A stretch of DNA of 64,000 nucleotides from Arenibacter algicola (GCF_000733925.1 NZ_JPOO01000003.1:558001-622000), one strand, 5' to 3'. Shown: positions 26,255-35,085, numbered from the stretch's first letter. Translations and numbers: made by a program. Notes: generated by a model not told the origin, from the sequence alone.

Positions 26255-28063
26255 GTGAATATACCTCAAATACATACCAACCTGATATGGGATTTAACGG
26301 CCTTGTTCCTGCTTTTGACCATAGGATATTTGACCATCCTATTCTTTTTAAGAAAAACCAACACAATGTTACAGTGGAACAATAGGGAAGAAAAAAAGAA
26401 ACATCTACGCGGAATGTTATGTCAGCTATTGCTTTATGAGCAAGGAAAGTTAAAAATGCCAGAAAGAGAACTCATAAACCTAAAAGTGGAATTGTGGAAG
26501 CTTTTAAGGCAGCCCAGCAACAAACGCATCATGTCCAAGATTTTGATGGAGATGAACAACGATCTTGATGACGGGGCAAAGCAGATAATCCCAAGACTAT
26601 CCAGAGAATTTGGCCTGCAAATAGAGGCCTTTGAAAATTTGGACGTCGGTACTTACGGCATTAGTAATGCTCAGAGTTATAAGGCTGACAATGTAGACGA
26701 TATACAAGATACAGAAACAATAATGGAAGCACCCAAAATGAACCAACCCTTGAATAGCAATACCGACAAGTTGAATGCCAAAACCAATTTACTAAAAGGG
26801 GAGGAGCTAGATCTTAGCTTCGTTCCATTGGTAACGGATAATGAAGATGCAAATAAAGGTAGCAGTCGGGAGGAACAGGAAGTATTGATGATTAGCAACG
26901 ATTTGGAATTCCTAAGGGAATGCCTGGATAAGGAAAGTTTTGATAGAAATCCATATGAGACGATATTCGAGGAGGTATATGGCGAAAATATAATTCTCTC
27001 CAAAAACAAACCGCATGGGACAGACGCTTCTTTTTTAAACATAGATTTCTTGCCTTTGATAATGGAAATTGAAGAAGGGATAGAGGAACCGACCACAAAC
27101 CTCAATGATCTTGAAGTGGAGTACGAGGTGGTCCTAGATCCACATTTTAAAAAACAGATCAGTGATATATTAAAGTCCCATGTAGAAGAACAAAGTAGGG
27201 CAGAGGCCATAGAAGAAGATGATAATTTATTGGATCTAGGAGAAATGGAACTTCCTGCTGCCAAATTCTACACGGATTGGGAATTTAAAAAAGTAAAATT
27301 ACTTCACTCCATAGCAGAAATGGGAGATATACGGGAGGTACCCTTATTAAATGAAATGTTGGATGGGGAAGAAAACGAATCCATTGGCAATCTCATACAG
27401 GAAATAATTTTCAGGTTCCTTTCCGAGTATCCCATCATTATCGATGAGGAGTTCAAGGACAACAATCTCGTAGATTTTGGGGAACATTATGTGTTCAATC
27501 ATTTATTCAGCTCCTTGGATAGGGAATCGCAACTGCTATTACTGCAGGAGATGCAACAAATAGGGGATCTAAGTGATCTATATTTTTTGGAAACCCTCCA
27601 CAATCATTCTGATAAAGCTATAAGGGAAAAAGCTAAATTGGTTTCCTTATATATGGAAGCGAAAATACCGGACATACCAACCAGGAGCATAGAAATCCTT
27701 TCAGGAGACAATTTGGATTTCATAAAGCAAATCAATGAACCCTCAAAGCTACATTTAGACCCTTCGATTACCTTTGAAGTAGGAAAATCCGGTTTTATTT
27801 CTTCGGCATCCTCCAAGAAGGAGCCCTTGAAAAACGATAAGTCGACATACTTGGAGCAACGTGCCAAACCACAAGATAATGAGGAGGAGACTTTTGGTCA
27901 CAATGACCTGTTCAATATCGATTTTGACATTACAACCTCAGAGCATATAACTTTCTACAACAATAGCTACCAGAAAGGAGAGGAGAGTTTGGAAGAATTG
28001 GAGGAAATAAAATTCTTGGACCAATTAAAGGACCTCACCAATAAAATTTTTAAAAATAAATAG
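26255..28063 (+). CDS. Membrane-anchored HEAT-like protein
   Basis: A 602-residue protein beginning with GTG 26255. One N-terminal membrane helix (about 12-32, ALFLLLTIGYLTILFFL) is followed by a basic helical region, a long acidic, low-complexity linker (about 150-330) and a C-terminal stretch with HEAT/PBS-lyase-like helical pairs (IGDLSDLYFLETLHNHSDKAIREKAKLVSLYM). Such proteins usually act as scaffolds. The gene lies 29 bases after the kinase-like gene and is likely its operon partner, so it may bind the receiver or Hpt output. No enzymatic motif is seen. Confidence 0.8.
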   Translation: MNIPQIHTNLIWDLTALFLLLTIGYLTILFFLRKTNTMLQWNNREEKKKHLRGMLCQLLLYEQGKLKMPERELINLKVELWKLLRQPSNKRIMSKILMEMNNDLDDGAKQIIPRLSREFGLQIEAFENLDVGTYGISNAQSYKADNVDDIQDTETIMEAPKMNQPLNSNTDKLNAKTNLLKGEELDLSFVPLVTDNEDANKGSSREEQEVLMISNDLEFLRECLDKESFDRNPYETIFEEVYGENIILSKNKPHGTDASFLNIDFLPLIMEIEEGIEEPTTNLNDLEVEYEVVLDPHFKKQISDILKSHVEEQSRAEAIEEDDNLLDLGEMELPAAKFYTDWEFKKVKLLHSIAEMGDIREVPLLNEMLDGEENESIGNLIQEIIFRFLSEYPIIIDEEFKDNNLVDFGEHYVFNHLFSSLDRESQLLLLQEMQQIGDLSDLYFLETLHNHSDKAIREKAKLVSLYMEAKIPDIPTRSIEILSGDNLDFIKQINEPSKLHLDPSITFEVGKSGFISSASSKKEPLKNDKSTYLEQRAKPQDNEEETFGHNDLFNIDFDITTSEHITFYNNSYQKGEESLEELEEIKFLDQLKDLTNKIFKNK

Positions 28064-28182
28064 TTTTAAACCTATGGTATAGCAAATAATGACATCGGAA
28101 TAATTAGATTATATACCCGTAAAAAGATTAAACTTTATGAACTGTACCTTTTACAACTAAAAAACACTTATACACAACATTT

Positions 28183-28215
28183 TATTGGCACGAAAAGAGA
28201 TATTAAATATGTTTA
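28183..28215 (+). promoter_or_regulatory. Promoter candidate of the twin-micropeptide unit
   Basis: A TTG (28185-28187) and TATGTTTA (28208-28215) are separated by 20 bases, the spacing expected between the -33 and -7 boxes of the Bacteroidota promoter. The -7 copy differs from TAnnTTTG only in its last base. The 5' leader to the first micropeptide would be about 40 bases. Confidence 0.45.
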
Positions 28216-28263
28216 CAGTATAATTATTGACCCAAACAATAACAACCTAAACCAAGTCTTACT

Positions 28264-28362
28264 ATGTTATACGACACCTACGGAGAGGAATACCTAGCAT
28301 TCCTACAAGATTTAAATGAAATTTTGAGTTTAAACGAATTGGCCGAGTTGGACTACATGTAG
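28264..28362 (+). CDS. Micropeptide A, 32 residues, paralogue of the next gene
   Basis: ATG at 28264 to TAG at 28360-28362 encodes a 32-residue, acidic, Leu-rich peptide: it begins MLYDTYGEEYLAFLQDLN and ends EILSLNELAELDYM. It shares the core Y-L-x-F-x-x-DLNEIL with the peptide encoded 38 bases downstream, and both end with L-x-Y-x. Identical residues include Y, L, F, the six of DLNEIL, and later L and Y. The paralogy is the main evidence that it is translated. It may be an amphipathic helix. No family is recognised. Confidence 0.6.
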   Translation: MLYDTYGEEYLAFLQDLNEILSLNELAELDYM

Positions 28363-28400
28363 TTTGGCCCACAATTCAGAATCTAAAAACCCCTATTAAG

Positions 28401-28502
28401 ATGGCAAAACAAAATCCAGACAACGCAGCTTATTTAAACTTTATTGAAGATTTAAATGAAATTCTAATCGATTTCAATATCAGTAAATTAAGTTATTCTT
28501 AA
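28401..28502 (+). CDS. Micropeptide B, 33 residues, paralogue of the preceding gene
   Basis: ATG at 28401 to TAA at 28500-28502 encodes a 33-residue peptide: begins MAKQNPDNAAYLNFIEDL and continues NEILIDFNISKLSYS. At the DNA level the shared block aagatttaaatgaaatt is identical in both copies, while flanking codons differ at both synonymous and non-synonymous sites, as expected for an old duplication under constraint. The terminator begins 13 bases after the stop. The two peptides plus promoter and terminator form a self-contained unit. Confidence 0.62.
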   Translation: MAKQNPDNAAYLNFIEDLNEILIDFNISKLSYS

Positions 28503-28515
28503 ACCCATAACTTAA

Positions 28516-28564
28516 AAAAGAAAGAGGCCGAAAAAAATAGCATTTTTTTCGGCCTCTTTCTTTT
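28516..28564. terminator. Strong bidirectional terminator
   Basis: A perfect 22-base-pair stem (28516-28537 with 28543-28564) around the loop TAGCA, with the core AAAGAGGCCG/CGGCCTCTTT and A/T runs at both sides. It lies between the micropeptide unit (+) and the 3' end of the sigma factor gene (-), and can end both transcripts. Confidence 0.9.
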
Positions 28565-28571
28565 GGGTTAT

Positions 28572-29435
28572 CTATCCCAAATAGGTTTTGAGCAATTTGC
28601 TCCTGGAGTTGTGACGCAGCTTTCTTATAGCTTTTTCCCTTATCTGCCTTACCCTTTCCCTTGTAAGATCAAACGTGAGTCCTATCTCTGCCAAGGTCAT
28701 GGATTGCTGATCGCCAATGCCGTAATACAATTTAACAACATCTGCCTCCCTTTGGGAAAGCGTATCCAAAGCCCTATTGATCTCTGTATTTAAAGACTGT
28801 TGTAATAGAAACATATCCGGTCTTGGGGATTCTCCTGAGCGAATTACATCGTACAGATTGGAATCCTCACCCTCTTTTAATGGCGCATCCATGGAAACGT
28901 GTCTACCTGAATTTTTTAGGGATTGTTTTACCTCACTGACGGACATTTCCAATTCTTTGGCTATCTCCTCTGGTGATGGCGGCCTTTGATGGGCCTGCTC
29001 CAAATAAGAAAAGGTTTTTTTAATTTTATTTATAGAGCCAATTTTGTTGAGCGGTAAGCGCACCACTCTAGACTGTTCTGCCAGAGCCTGTAAAATAGCC
29101 TGCCGTATCCACCAAACTGCATAAGATATAAATTTAAAACCCCTTGTTTCGTCAAAACGCTTGGCCGCTTTTACCAATCCTACATTTCCCTCATTAATTA
29201 AATCAGGGAGTTTCAAACCTTGATTCTGATATTGTTTGGCAACAGAAACCACAAATCTTAAATTTGCGGTTGTAAGTTTTTCCAAGGCAATTTGATCCCC
29301 ATCCCTAATTTTTTGAGCCAATTCAACCTCTTCATTAGCGGTGATCAACTCTATTTTACTGATATCCTGCAGATATTTGTCTAGTGATTTTGATTCCCTA
29401 TTCGTAACCTGCTTGATAATCTTTAGTTGCCTCAT
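28572..29435 (-). CDS. rpoD: Primary sigma-70 factor
   Basis: A 287-residue sigma factor, the short primary type of Bacteroidota, lacking region 1.1. Region 1.2 (SLDKYLQDISKIELITANEEVELAQKI), region 2 (LRFVVSVAKQYQNQGLKLPDLINEGNVGLVKAAKRFDETRGFKFISYAVWWIRQAI), region 3, and region 4 ending in a helix-turn-helix (TLAEIGLTFDLTRERVRQIREKAIRKLR) are all present. It directs recognition of the TAnnTTTG-type promoters. It is probably monocistronic. Confidence 0.95.
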   Translation of the reverse strand: MRQLKIIKQVTNRESKSLDKYLQDISKIELITANEEVELAQKIRDGDQIALEKLTTANLRFVVSVAKQYQNQGLKLPDLINEGNVGLVKAAKRFDETRGFKFISYAVWWIRQAILQALAEQSRVVRLPLNKIGSINKIKKTFSYLEQAHQRPPSPEEIAKELEMSVSEVKQSLKNSGRHVSMDAPLKEGEDSNLYDVIRSGESPRPDMFLLQQSLNTEINRALDTLSQREADVVKLYYGIGDQQSMTLAEIGLTFDLTRERVRQIREKAIRKLRHNSRSKLLKTYLG

Positions 29436-29654
29436 ATATTTTTTATTTGGATTTTGAAGTGTTAATCTCTCATTATACCTTTTTTTTATGTCTTTTCCAA
29501 GGGAAGCTGTACTACTTATACATAATTTATGAGAAGTTTATGATATTCATTGTTCAATCCAAATATTAAAATACTAATTTACCTCCTTGCGCTATATTTT
29601 GATTTTTAAATGGGAAATTGCAATTCTTAAGTTCAAATCGAATTAATTGGGAGA

Positions 29655-30164
29655 ATGAGTAAAAGAGCATTGGTAAAATATTTATCGGAATTAAAGAAAA
29701 AGGAGCTGGAAGAGCAATTAATAGATTTATATCACAGATTTCCGGCAGTAAAGGAATATTATGATTTTGTATTCAACCCAAAGGAAGATAAGCTGGTACA
29801 GGATGCGAAAATAAAGATCTCCAATGAATACTTTCCTTTAAAAAGAAAAAGGCCCAAGGCCAGAAGATCCGTTGCCCAAAAATACATAAAGCACTTTGTA
29901 AAATTGGGAGTAGACCCGCATTTAACGGCAGATCTTATGTTGTACAACTTGGAAGTGGCCCAATCCTTTTCGCTGGAGAAAAATGTCCCGGAGGCTTTCT
30001 ATAAAAGTATGGGCAACTCCTTTAACGAACTGGTCCAATTTGTTTCATTAAATGCGCTTTTAAGCGATTTTAAGGACAGAATTGTTGCTTGTTATGTATT
30101 TAGCCAAGATCACCATTGGCCCAACAGGGAGGACTTCTCAAAGTCCTTGGATATCATAGATTAA
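29655..30164 (+). CDS. Conserved hypothetical protein, DUF6155-like
   Basis: A 169-residue protein with a basic, helical pattern: LVKYLSELKKKELEEQLIDLYHRFPAVKEYYDFVFNP at the N-terminus, a KRKRPKARRSVAQKYIKHFVKLGVDP basic segment and a helical C-terminal half. The N-terminus resembles the DUF6155 type of Bacteroidota proteins; I am only moderately sure of that. The basic segment could contact nucleic acid. It is divergent from rpoD. Confidence 0.78.
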   Translation: MSKRALVKYLSELKKKELEEQLIDLYHRFPAVKEYYDFVFNPKEDKLVQDAKIKISNEYFPLKRKRPKARRSVAQKYIKHFVKLGVDPHLTADLMLYNLEVAQSFSLEKNVPEAFYKSMGNSFNELVQFVSLNALLSDFKDRIVACYVFSQDHHWPNREDFSKSLDIID

Positions 30165-30357
30165 CCACAAGCTAGCGTCGTTTTCTAATTTTTAAACACC
30201 TTTTGCACTACATTGCCCTAGGGAGTTCTCTTCTTAAATGTACCCCATAAGCAATCCCAATTTCATGTTTTTACCTTATAAATTTGAAACCGGCACAAAA
30301 AACTCTTAATTTTGTAAGGTTTGATTTTTCTTAATTTTAAAAAATTTCATTTCCCGT

Positions 30358-31869
30358 TTGGAGCTACCTAAAGAAAGTACAGAAAAAACCCTTTATGATT
30401 ATCAAGAGGAAGACCTGAACACCATTTTCAAGTGTTTGGAGGAGTCCCCGGACGATATGAATCTTTTATACCAATTGCCAACAGGAGGAGGTAAAACGGT
30501 TGTTTTCTCGGAAATTGCGAAAAGATATATTCATAAAACCAATAAAAAGGTAGTAGTTCTTACCCATAGAATAGAATTGAGCAGCCAAACCTCCAAAATG
30601 TTGAAGGGATTTGGCGTTAAAAACAAAATAATCAATAGCGAGGTTAAGGAATTACAGGACCAGGACCAATATATGTGCTTCGTGGCCATGGTGGAAACCC
30701 TTAACAATAGACTTCAGGATGACAAGGTAAAAATCAATGATATTGGACTTGTCATTATTGATGAAGCCCATTACAATTCCTTTAGAAAATTATTCAAATA
30801 TTTTAAAAAGTCAATTATCCTTGGGGTTACTGCAACTCCTCTAAGTTCCAACATAAAACTTCCGATGAAGGACCACTATCAAAAATTGATCGTGGGTGAA
30901 TCCATATCATCGCTCATTGAAAAGAATTTTTTGGCCAAGGCCAATATGTACAATTACGACGTAAGCCTAAAAAGTTTAAAATTGGGCATAAGCGGTGACT
31001 ATACGGTAAAATCTTCGGACGAGCTATATGGTAACCAGAATATGCTTACCAAATTGGTAAATGCCTATGAGGAGATTGCAAAAGGTACCAAAACCCTTAT
31101 TTTTAATAATGGTATCAACACTTCTTTATACGTTTTGGACACCTTTAAAAAGGCTGGATACAACATTCGGCATTTAGATAATAAGAACAGCGCCTCCGAG
31201 CGTAAGGAAATTTTAAAATGGTTTTCAAAAACCCCCGATGCCATTCTTACCTCGGTAAGTATATTGACCACTGGATTTGACGAACCCACTGTGGAAACCA
31301 TTATTTTAAACAGGGCTACCAAATCCTTGACCCTTTATTTTCAGATGATAGGACGCGGATCCAGGATTTTGCCCAATAAGAATGAGTTTACAGTGGTAGA
31401 TCTTGGGAACAATGTGGCCCGATTTGGTCTTTGGAGCGCTCCCATAGATTGGCAGGAAATTTTTCATTTTCCGGATTTCTTTTTGGAGAGCATAAAAAAT
31501 GATGAAGAAATAGAGCGGGACTTTGTTTACGAAATGCCGGCCGACCTCAAGGCGCTATTCAGCAAGTCCAAAAATATCGAATTTGATATCAAAGCAGAAT
31601 ACAAAAAAGTTTTTGCCCAGGGACTTAAATCCAAAACCGTATTGGAGAACAGTATTGAACAGCACGCCACTATATGTGTTGAAAATAGTGAGGATGTATT
31701 TGACGCCCGTATCCTGGCCAAGAAATTAAAGGAAGAGATCGCTTTTAGGGTGCGCCAATATTCCTATTGCATAATGAACAACACCAAGAATTACAAAGAA
31801 TGGTTGGAGGAAGATTATGAGCGGAAACTACGTTCCAAAATTTCCCAGAAATTCGCCAGGCGTTTATAG
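30358..31869 (+). CDS. SF2 DEAD/DEAH-box helicase
   Basis: A 503-residue helicase from a TTG start at 30358, because no ATG lies near the N-terminus. Motifs: Q-like region YDYQEEDLNTIF, motif I LPTGGGKTVVF, motif Ia VVLTHRIEL, motif II VIIDEAHYNSF, motif III LGVTATPLSS, and in the second RecA domain SILTTGFDEPTVETI (motif V) and MIGRGSRILPN (motif VI). It belongs to the SSL2/RecQ-distant, type-III-restriction-like branch. About 115 extra residues at the C-terminus are unassigned. It is followed after 5 bases by a glycosyltransferase gene. Confidence 0.88.
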   Translation: MELPKESTEKTLYDYQEEDLNTIFKCLEESPDDMNLLYQLPTGGGKTVVFSEIAKRYIHKTNKKVVVLTHRIELSSQTSKMLKGFGVKNKIINSEVKELQDQDQYMCFVAMVETLNNRLQDDKVKINDIGLVIIDEAHYNSFRKLFKYFKKSIILGVTATPLSSNIKLPMKDHYQKLIVGESISSLIEKNFLAKANMYNYDVSLKSLKLGISGDYTVKSSDELYGNQNMLTKLVNAYEEIAKGTKTLIFNNGINTSLYVLDTFKKAGYNIRHLDNKNSASERKEILKWFSKTPDAILTSVSILTTGFDEPTVETIILNRATKSLTLYFQMIGRGSRILPNKNEFTVVDLGNNVARFGLWSAPIDWQEIFHFPDFFLESIKNDEEIERDFVYEMPADLKALFSKSKNIEFDIKAEYKKVFAQGLKSKTVLENSIEQHATICVENSEDVFDARILAKKLKEEIAFRVRQYSYCIMNNTKNYKEWLEEDYERKLRSKISQKFARRL

Positions 31870-31874
31870 AACAC

Positions 31875-33137
31875 ATGCTCCCAGAAACGGATAAAAAAAT
31901 ATTGATCATTGGCTATGTCTGGCCGGAGCCCAATACAACGGCAGCTGGAGGACGGATGCTACAATTGATCCATTTTTTTCTGGAGCAGGATTACCAGATA
32001 ACCTTTGCCAGTACTGCGGCAGAAAGCGAATTCTCCTTTGATTTGGACAGCCTTGGGGTTAGGAAAAAAACTATTCTCCTTAACCATTCCAGTTTTGATG
32101 TTTTTTTAAAGGATCTAGATCCGGGAATTGTTCTATTTGATCGTTTTATGACAGAAGAACAGTTTGGATGGCGTGTTGTGGAAAATGCTCCAAATGCCTT
32201 GCGTATTTTAGATACCGAAGATCTACATTCGCTTAGGATTGCCAGACAATTGTCATTTAAAAAATCCATCCCCTTTACCGAACAATTTTGGTTGGACCAG
32301 GACCAGACAAAAAGGGAAATGGCCAGTATTTATAGATGCGATCTTAGTCTGATCATATCGCTATACGAAATGGAACTTCTGACCAAGACTGTGAAAATGG
32401 ACCCCAATCTACTTCTGCATTTACCAATGATGTTTGATGCCATTGATGAAGAAAGACAAAACCATTGGCTCCAATTTGATCAAAAAAAGGATTTTGTCTG
32501 TATCGGCAATGGGAAACATGCACCAAATATAGACGCGATCCATACCCTTAAAAAGGACATTTGGCCCTTGATCCGCAAGGAGTTGCCCCTTGCCAATCTA
32601 TTTATCTATGGAGCTTATATGCCCGAAAGCATTAAACAATTGAACAGTCCAAAACAAGGATTTTATATTATGGGATATGCCAATGATGCCAATAAGGTTA
32701 TATCCCAGGCCCGACTAAATCTTGCGCCCTTAAATTATGGCGCTGGAATAAAAGGTAAATTACTGAGTGGAATGCTAAACGGCACTCCCAGCATTACGAC
32801 AGAAATAGGCGCTGAAGGCATCTGTGAAAACTTGGCATGGAACGGAATTATTGCCAATGAGGTGGAGGCTTTTGCCAAGGCTGCCATTCTCCTGTACCAA
32901 AATGAAGATAAGTGGACCGTTGCCCGACATAATGGTACCGCCATTATAAACGGCTTTTACAACAAAGTTGTTTTGCAAAAAAAATTAAGGGATAATATTG
33001 AGCTGCTTACCAAGAATCTGGAAGAACACAGAGCAAGAAATTTTATTGGTGCAATGCTCTTGCACCATAGCTTGGCCAGTACAAAATTTATGTCCAAATG
33101 GATCGCAGAAAAAAACAGCAAACCACAATCGGAATAA
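31875..33137 (+). CDS. Glycosyltransferase family 4/1-type protein
   Basis: A 420-residue GT-B protein. The N-terminus ILIIGYVWPEPNTTAAGGRMLQLIHFFLEQ is the acceptor-side Rossmann fold. The donor half contains FVCIGNGKHAPNIDAIHTLKKDIWPLI, PKQGFYIMGYANDANKVISQARLNLAPLNYGAGIKGKLLSGMLNGTPSITT and EIGAEGI, with the E-x7-E-like donor region. It transfers an activated sugar to an unknown acceptor, perhaps a surface polysaccharide. It overlaps no other polysaccharide genes here. Confidence 0.86.
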   Translation: MLPETDKKILIIGYVWPEPNTTAAGGRMLQLIHFFLEQDYQITFASTAAESEFSFDLDSLGVRKKTILLNHSSFDVFLKDLDPGIVLFDRFMTEEQFGWRVVENAPNALRILDTEDLHSLRIARQLSFKKSIPFTEQFWLDQDQTKREMASIYRCDLSLIISLYEMELLTKTVKMDPNLLLHLPMMFDAIDEERQNHWLQFDQKKDFVCIGNGKHAPNIDAIHTLKKDIWPLIRKELPLANLFIYGAYMPESIKQLNSPKQGFYIMGYANDANKVISQARLNLAPLNYGAGIKGKLLSGMLNGTPSITTEIGAEGICENLAWNGIIANEVEAFAKAAILLYQNEDKWTVARHNGTAIINGFYNKVVLQKKLRDNIELLTKNLEEHRARNFIGAMLLHHSLASTKFMSKWIAEKNSKPQSE

Positions 33138-33202
33138 ACTAATGGTCGAAGCCTGCCAAAATAAAGAGTATTATCTTTGATAACTGTTAAACCATTTTAG
33201 AA

Positions 33203-34048
33203 ATGAGTAAAAAAATTGATTGGAAAGTAGTTAAGGAATTTGAGGATATCACTTATAAGAAATGTGATGGCGTTGCTAGAATTGCCTTTAACAGGCCCAA
33301 TGTTAGAAATGCCTTTAGGCCCAAGACCACAAGTGAACTATACCAGGCATTCTATGACGCCCAAGAGGACACAAGTATAGGGGTTGTGCTACTTTCTGCC
33401 GAAGGTCCGTCTACCAAAGATGGAGTGTATTCGTTTTGTAGTGGAGGGGATCAAAAAGCTAGGGGGCATAAGGGTTATGTAGGGGAAGACGGTATGCACA
33501 GGTTGAATATTTTAGAAGTACAACGACTAATAAGGTTTATGCCCAAGGTTGTCATTGCCGTAGTTCCTGGTTGGGCCGTTGGAGGAGGCCATAGCCTACA
33601 CGTTGTCTGCGATCTAACCTTAGCAAGCAAAGAACATGCAATCTTTAAACAAACAGATGCCGATGTAACCAGTTTTGACGGTGGGTATGGTTCGGCATAC
33701 CTGGCAAAAATGGTGGGACAAAAAAAGGCCAGGGAGATATTTTTCCTAGGCAGGAATTATTCGGCCCAAGAGGCTTTGGACATGGGAATGGTAAATGCGG
33801 TTATTCCCCATGAGGAATTGGAAGATACAGCTTATAATTGGGCACAAAAAATACTTGAAAAATCGCCAACCTCCATAAAGATGCTCAAATTTGCCATGAA
33901 CCTCACTGATGACGGAATGGTGGGGCAGCAGGTATTTGCCGGCGAAGCAACAAGATTGGCCTATATGACCGAGGAAGCAAAAGAAGGACGGAATGCTTTT
34001 TTGGAAAAGCGAAAACCAAATTTTGGAAAGAACAACTGGATTCCTTAA
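33203..34048 (+). CDS. menB: 1,4-Dihydroxy-2-naphthoyl-CoA synthase
   Basis: Crotonase-fold enzyme of menaquinone synthesis (ring closure of o-succinylbenzoyl-CoA). The 281-residue protein has VARIAFNRPNVRNAFRPKT, the oxyanion region FCSGGDQKAR, the AVVPGWAVGGGHSLHVVCDLTLAS block, and DADVTSFDGGYGSAYLAKMVGQKKAREIFF with the MenB-specific Asp and Ser-Gly-Tyr residues. The C-terminal tail GRNAFLEKRKPNF is typical. The single men gene here suggests that the rest of the pathway lies elsewhere. Confidence 0.94.
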   Translation: MSKKIDWKVVKEFEDITYKKCDGVARIAFNRPNVRNAFRPKTTSELYQAFYDAQEDTSIGVVLLSAEGPSTKDGVYSFCSGGDQKARGHKGYVGEDGMHRLNILEVQRLIRFMPKVVIAVVPGWAVGGGHSLHVVCDLTLASKEHAIFKQTDADVTSFDGGYGSAYLAKMVGQKKAREIFFLGRNYSAQEALDMGMVNAVIPHEELEDTAYNWAQKILEKSPTSIKMLKFAMNLTDDGMVGQQVFAGEATRLAYMTEEAKEGRNAFLEKRKPNFGKNNWIP

Positions 34049-34080
34049 ACAATTGGACATTTAAGTTTCCAAAACCCTGG

Positions 34081-34181
34081 AAACTAAAAAGAGCCTTGTC
34101 TTTTGGATCAAGGCTCTTTTACGAGAACACTATATGAAAATGAAAAAATTATTACTTCGTTTTTGTTACACTACTAAAGTA
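34081..34181. repeat. Terminator-containing element, copy 1
   Basis: About 101 bases nearly identical to 34984-35085. It starts with a hairpin, AAAAGAGCCTTG paired with CAAGGCTCTTTT (12 base pairs, within 34087-34120). A constant block follows (acgagaacactatatgaaaa, then tgaaaaaattatt) with an in-frame mini open frame MKMKKLL. It lies 33 bases after menB and should terminate it. The same sequence after the next gene marks a duplicated regulatory element. Confidence 0.75.
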
Positions 34182-34301
34182 GGATAGAAGGCCTTATTGG
34201 GAAAACTATTGTTGTGAAGTGATCAAAAGTTGTGGTTAGACAAGAGAAACTTGTTATTTAACAATTACAAAGAATTAAAATTGGAATAGATAATACTAAA
34301 T

Positions 34302-34919
34302 ATGGCATTCAAAAAAATACAGGAACAGTTAAAAGAAGTGTTGGGGCAACAGGGGATTAAGGAGCCTCTTCCCTTTCAAAAAGCGATTCTTTCAAAAATT
34401 AAAGGGGGAGCCAGTGTTTTTGGTATAGCGCCTGCCGGTGCCGGTAAAACTACCGCGATAATTATAAGTACGCTTCAGAAACTGGATTGTACAGCATTTG
34501 AGGAGGCTCCAAGAGCCCTGATCTTCGTAAAGGACAAGGAATCCGCTTTGACCCTACAAAGTGAATTTGAACGGTTTACAAGAAGAATGGACCTTCGTAT
34601 TTATTCCGTTTATGAAGAACACAATATAGAAGCACAACGGAATGAAATTTTTGAGGGAGTGGATATTGTCATTGCCACCCCAAAAAGATTGAGCAAGATC
34701 TTTTACCTCAACGGCATCAATTTAGGAAAGCTAAAGTTGTTTATTGTAGACGATGCAGAATTCTTGTCCAAACCCAGCCCTTTTTCCGATGTCATCCGAA
34801 TCCCTGAAAGTTTGGACAGATGTCAGTATGCCATTTTTTCCACTAAGTTCGATAGCCGAATGGAGCGGATGCAGGAATTGTTTATGGCCAATGCACAGAT
34901 CGTTGAGGTAGGGGAGTGA
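34302..34919 (+). CDS. Half-length DEAD-type helicase-like protein
   Basis: A 205-residue protein holding only the first RecA-like domain of an SF2 helicase. Motif I is FGIAPAGAGKTTAI, motif Ia IFVKDKESALTL, motif Ib VIATPKRLS. Motif II reads VDDAEFL instead of DEAD, and motif III position reads FSTKF. No second RecA domain follows. It may be a regulator or a partner of another helicase rather than an unwinding enzyme. It is flanked by two copies of the same terminator-containing element (34081-34181 and 34984-35085). Confidence 0.82.
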   Translation: MAFKKIQEQLKEVLGQQGIKEPLPFQKAILSKIKGGASVFGIAPAGAGKTTAIIISTLQKLDCTAFEEAPRALIFVKDKESALTLQSEFERFTRRMDLRIYSVYEEHNIEAQRNEIFEGVDIVIATPKRLSKIFYLNGINLGKLKLFIVDDAEFLSKPSPFSDVIRIPESLDRCQYAIFSTKFDSRMERMQELFMANAQIVEVGE

Positions 34920-34983
34920 TTTTATGTAACAATGCCATAATGAAACAATTACTCCTTAACTATTAATAATCCCAAACGGACTA

Positions 34984-35085
34984 AAACTAAAAAGAGCCTT
35001 ATCTTTTAAGACAAAGCTCTTTTACGAGAACACTATATGAAAATGAAAAAATTATTAATTCGTTTTTTATTACACTGCTAAAGTA
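34984..35085. repeat. Terminator-containing element, copy 2
   Basis: About 102 bases matching the element at 34081-34181, with the differences concentrated in the hairpin loop. The stem here is AAAAGAGC/GCTCTTTT, imperfectly extended. The downstream block is identical for over 30 bases (acgagaacactatatgaaaa, then tgaaaaaattatt). It lies 65 bases after the half-helicase gene. The block after the hairpin is not explained by termination alone. Confidence 0.75.

Noticed and set aside
26677..27264. 195-residue open frame opposite the HEAT-like gene
   Set aside because: Mirror of the acidic linker region, giving Ser/Leu-rich nonsense on the other strand.
34134..34187. Mini frame starting MKMKKLL in repeat copy 1, with a counterpart at 35037-35081
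   Set aside because: The two copies diverge and end at different lengths after about ten codons, so a functional peptide is doubtful; I report the element as a repeat instead.
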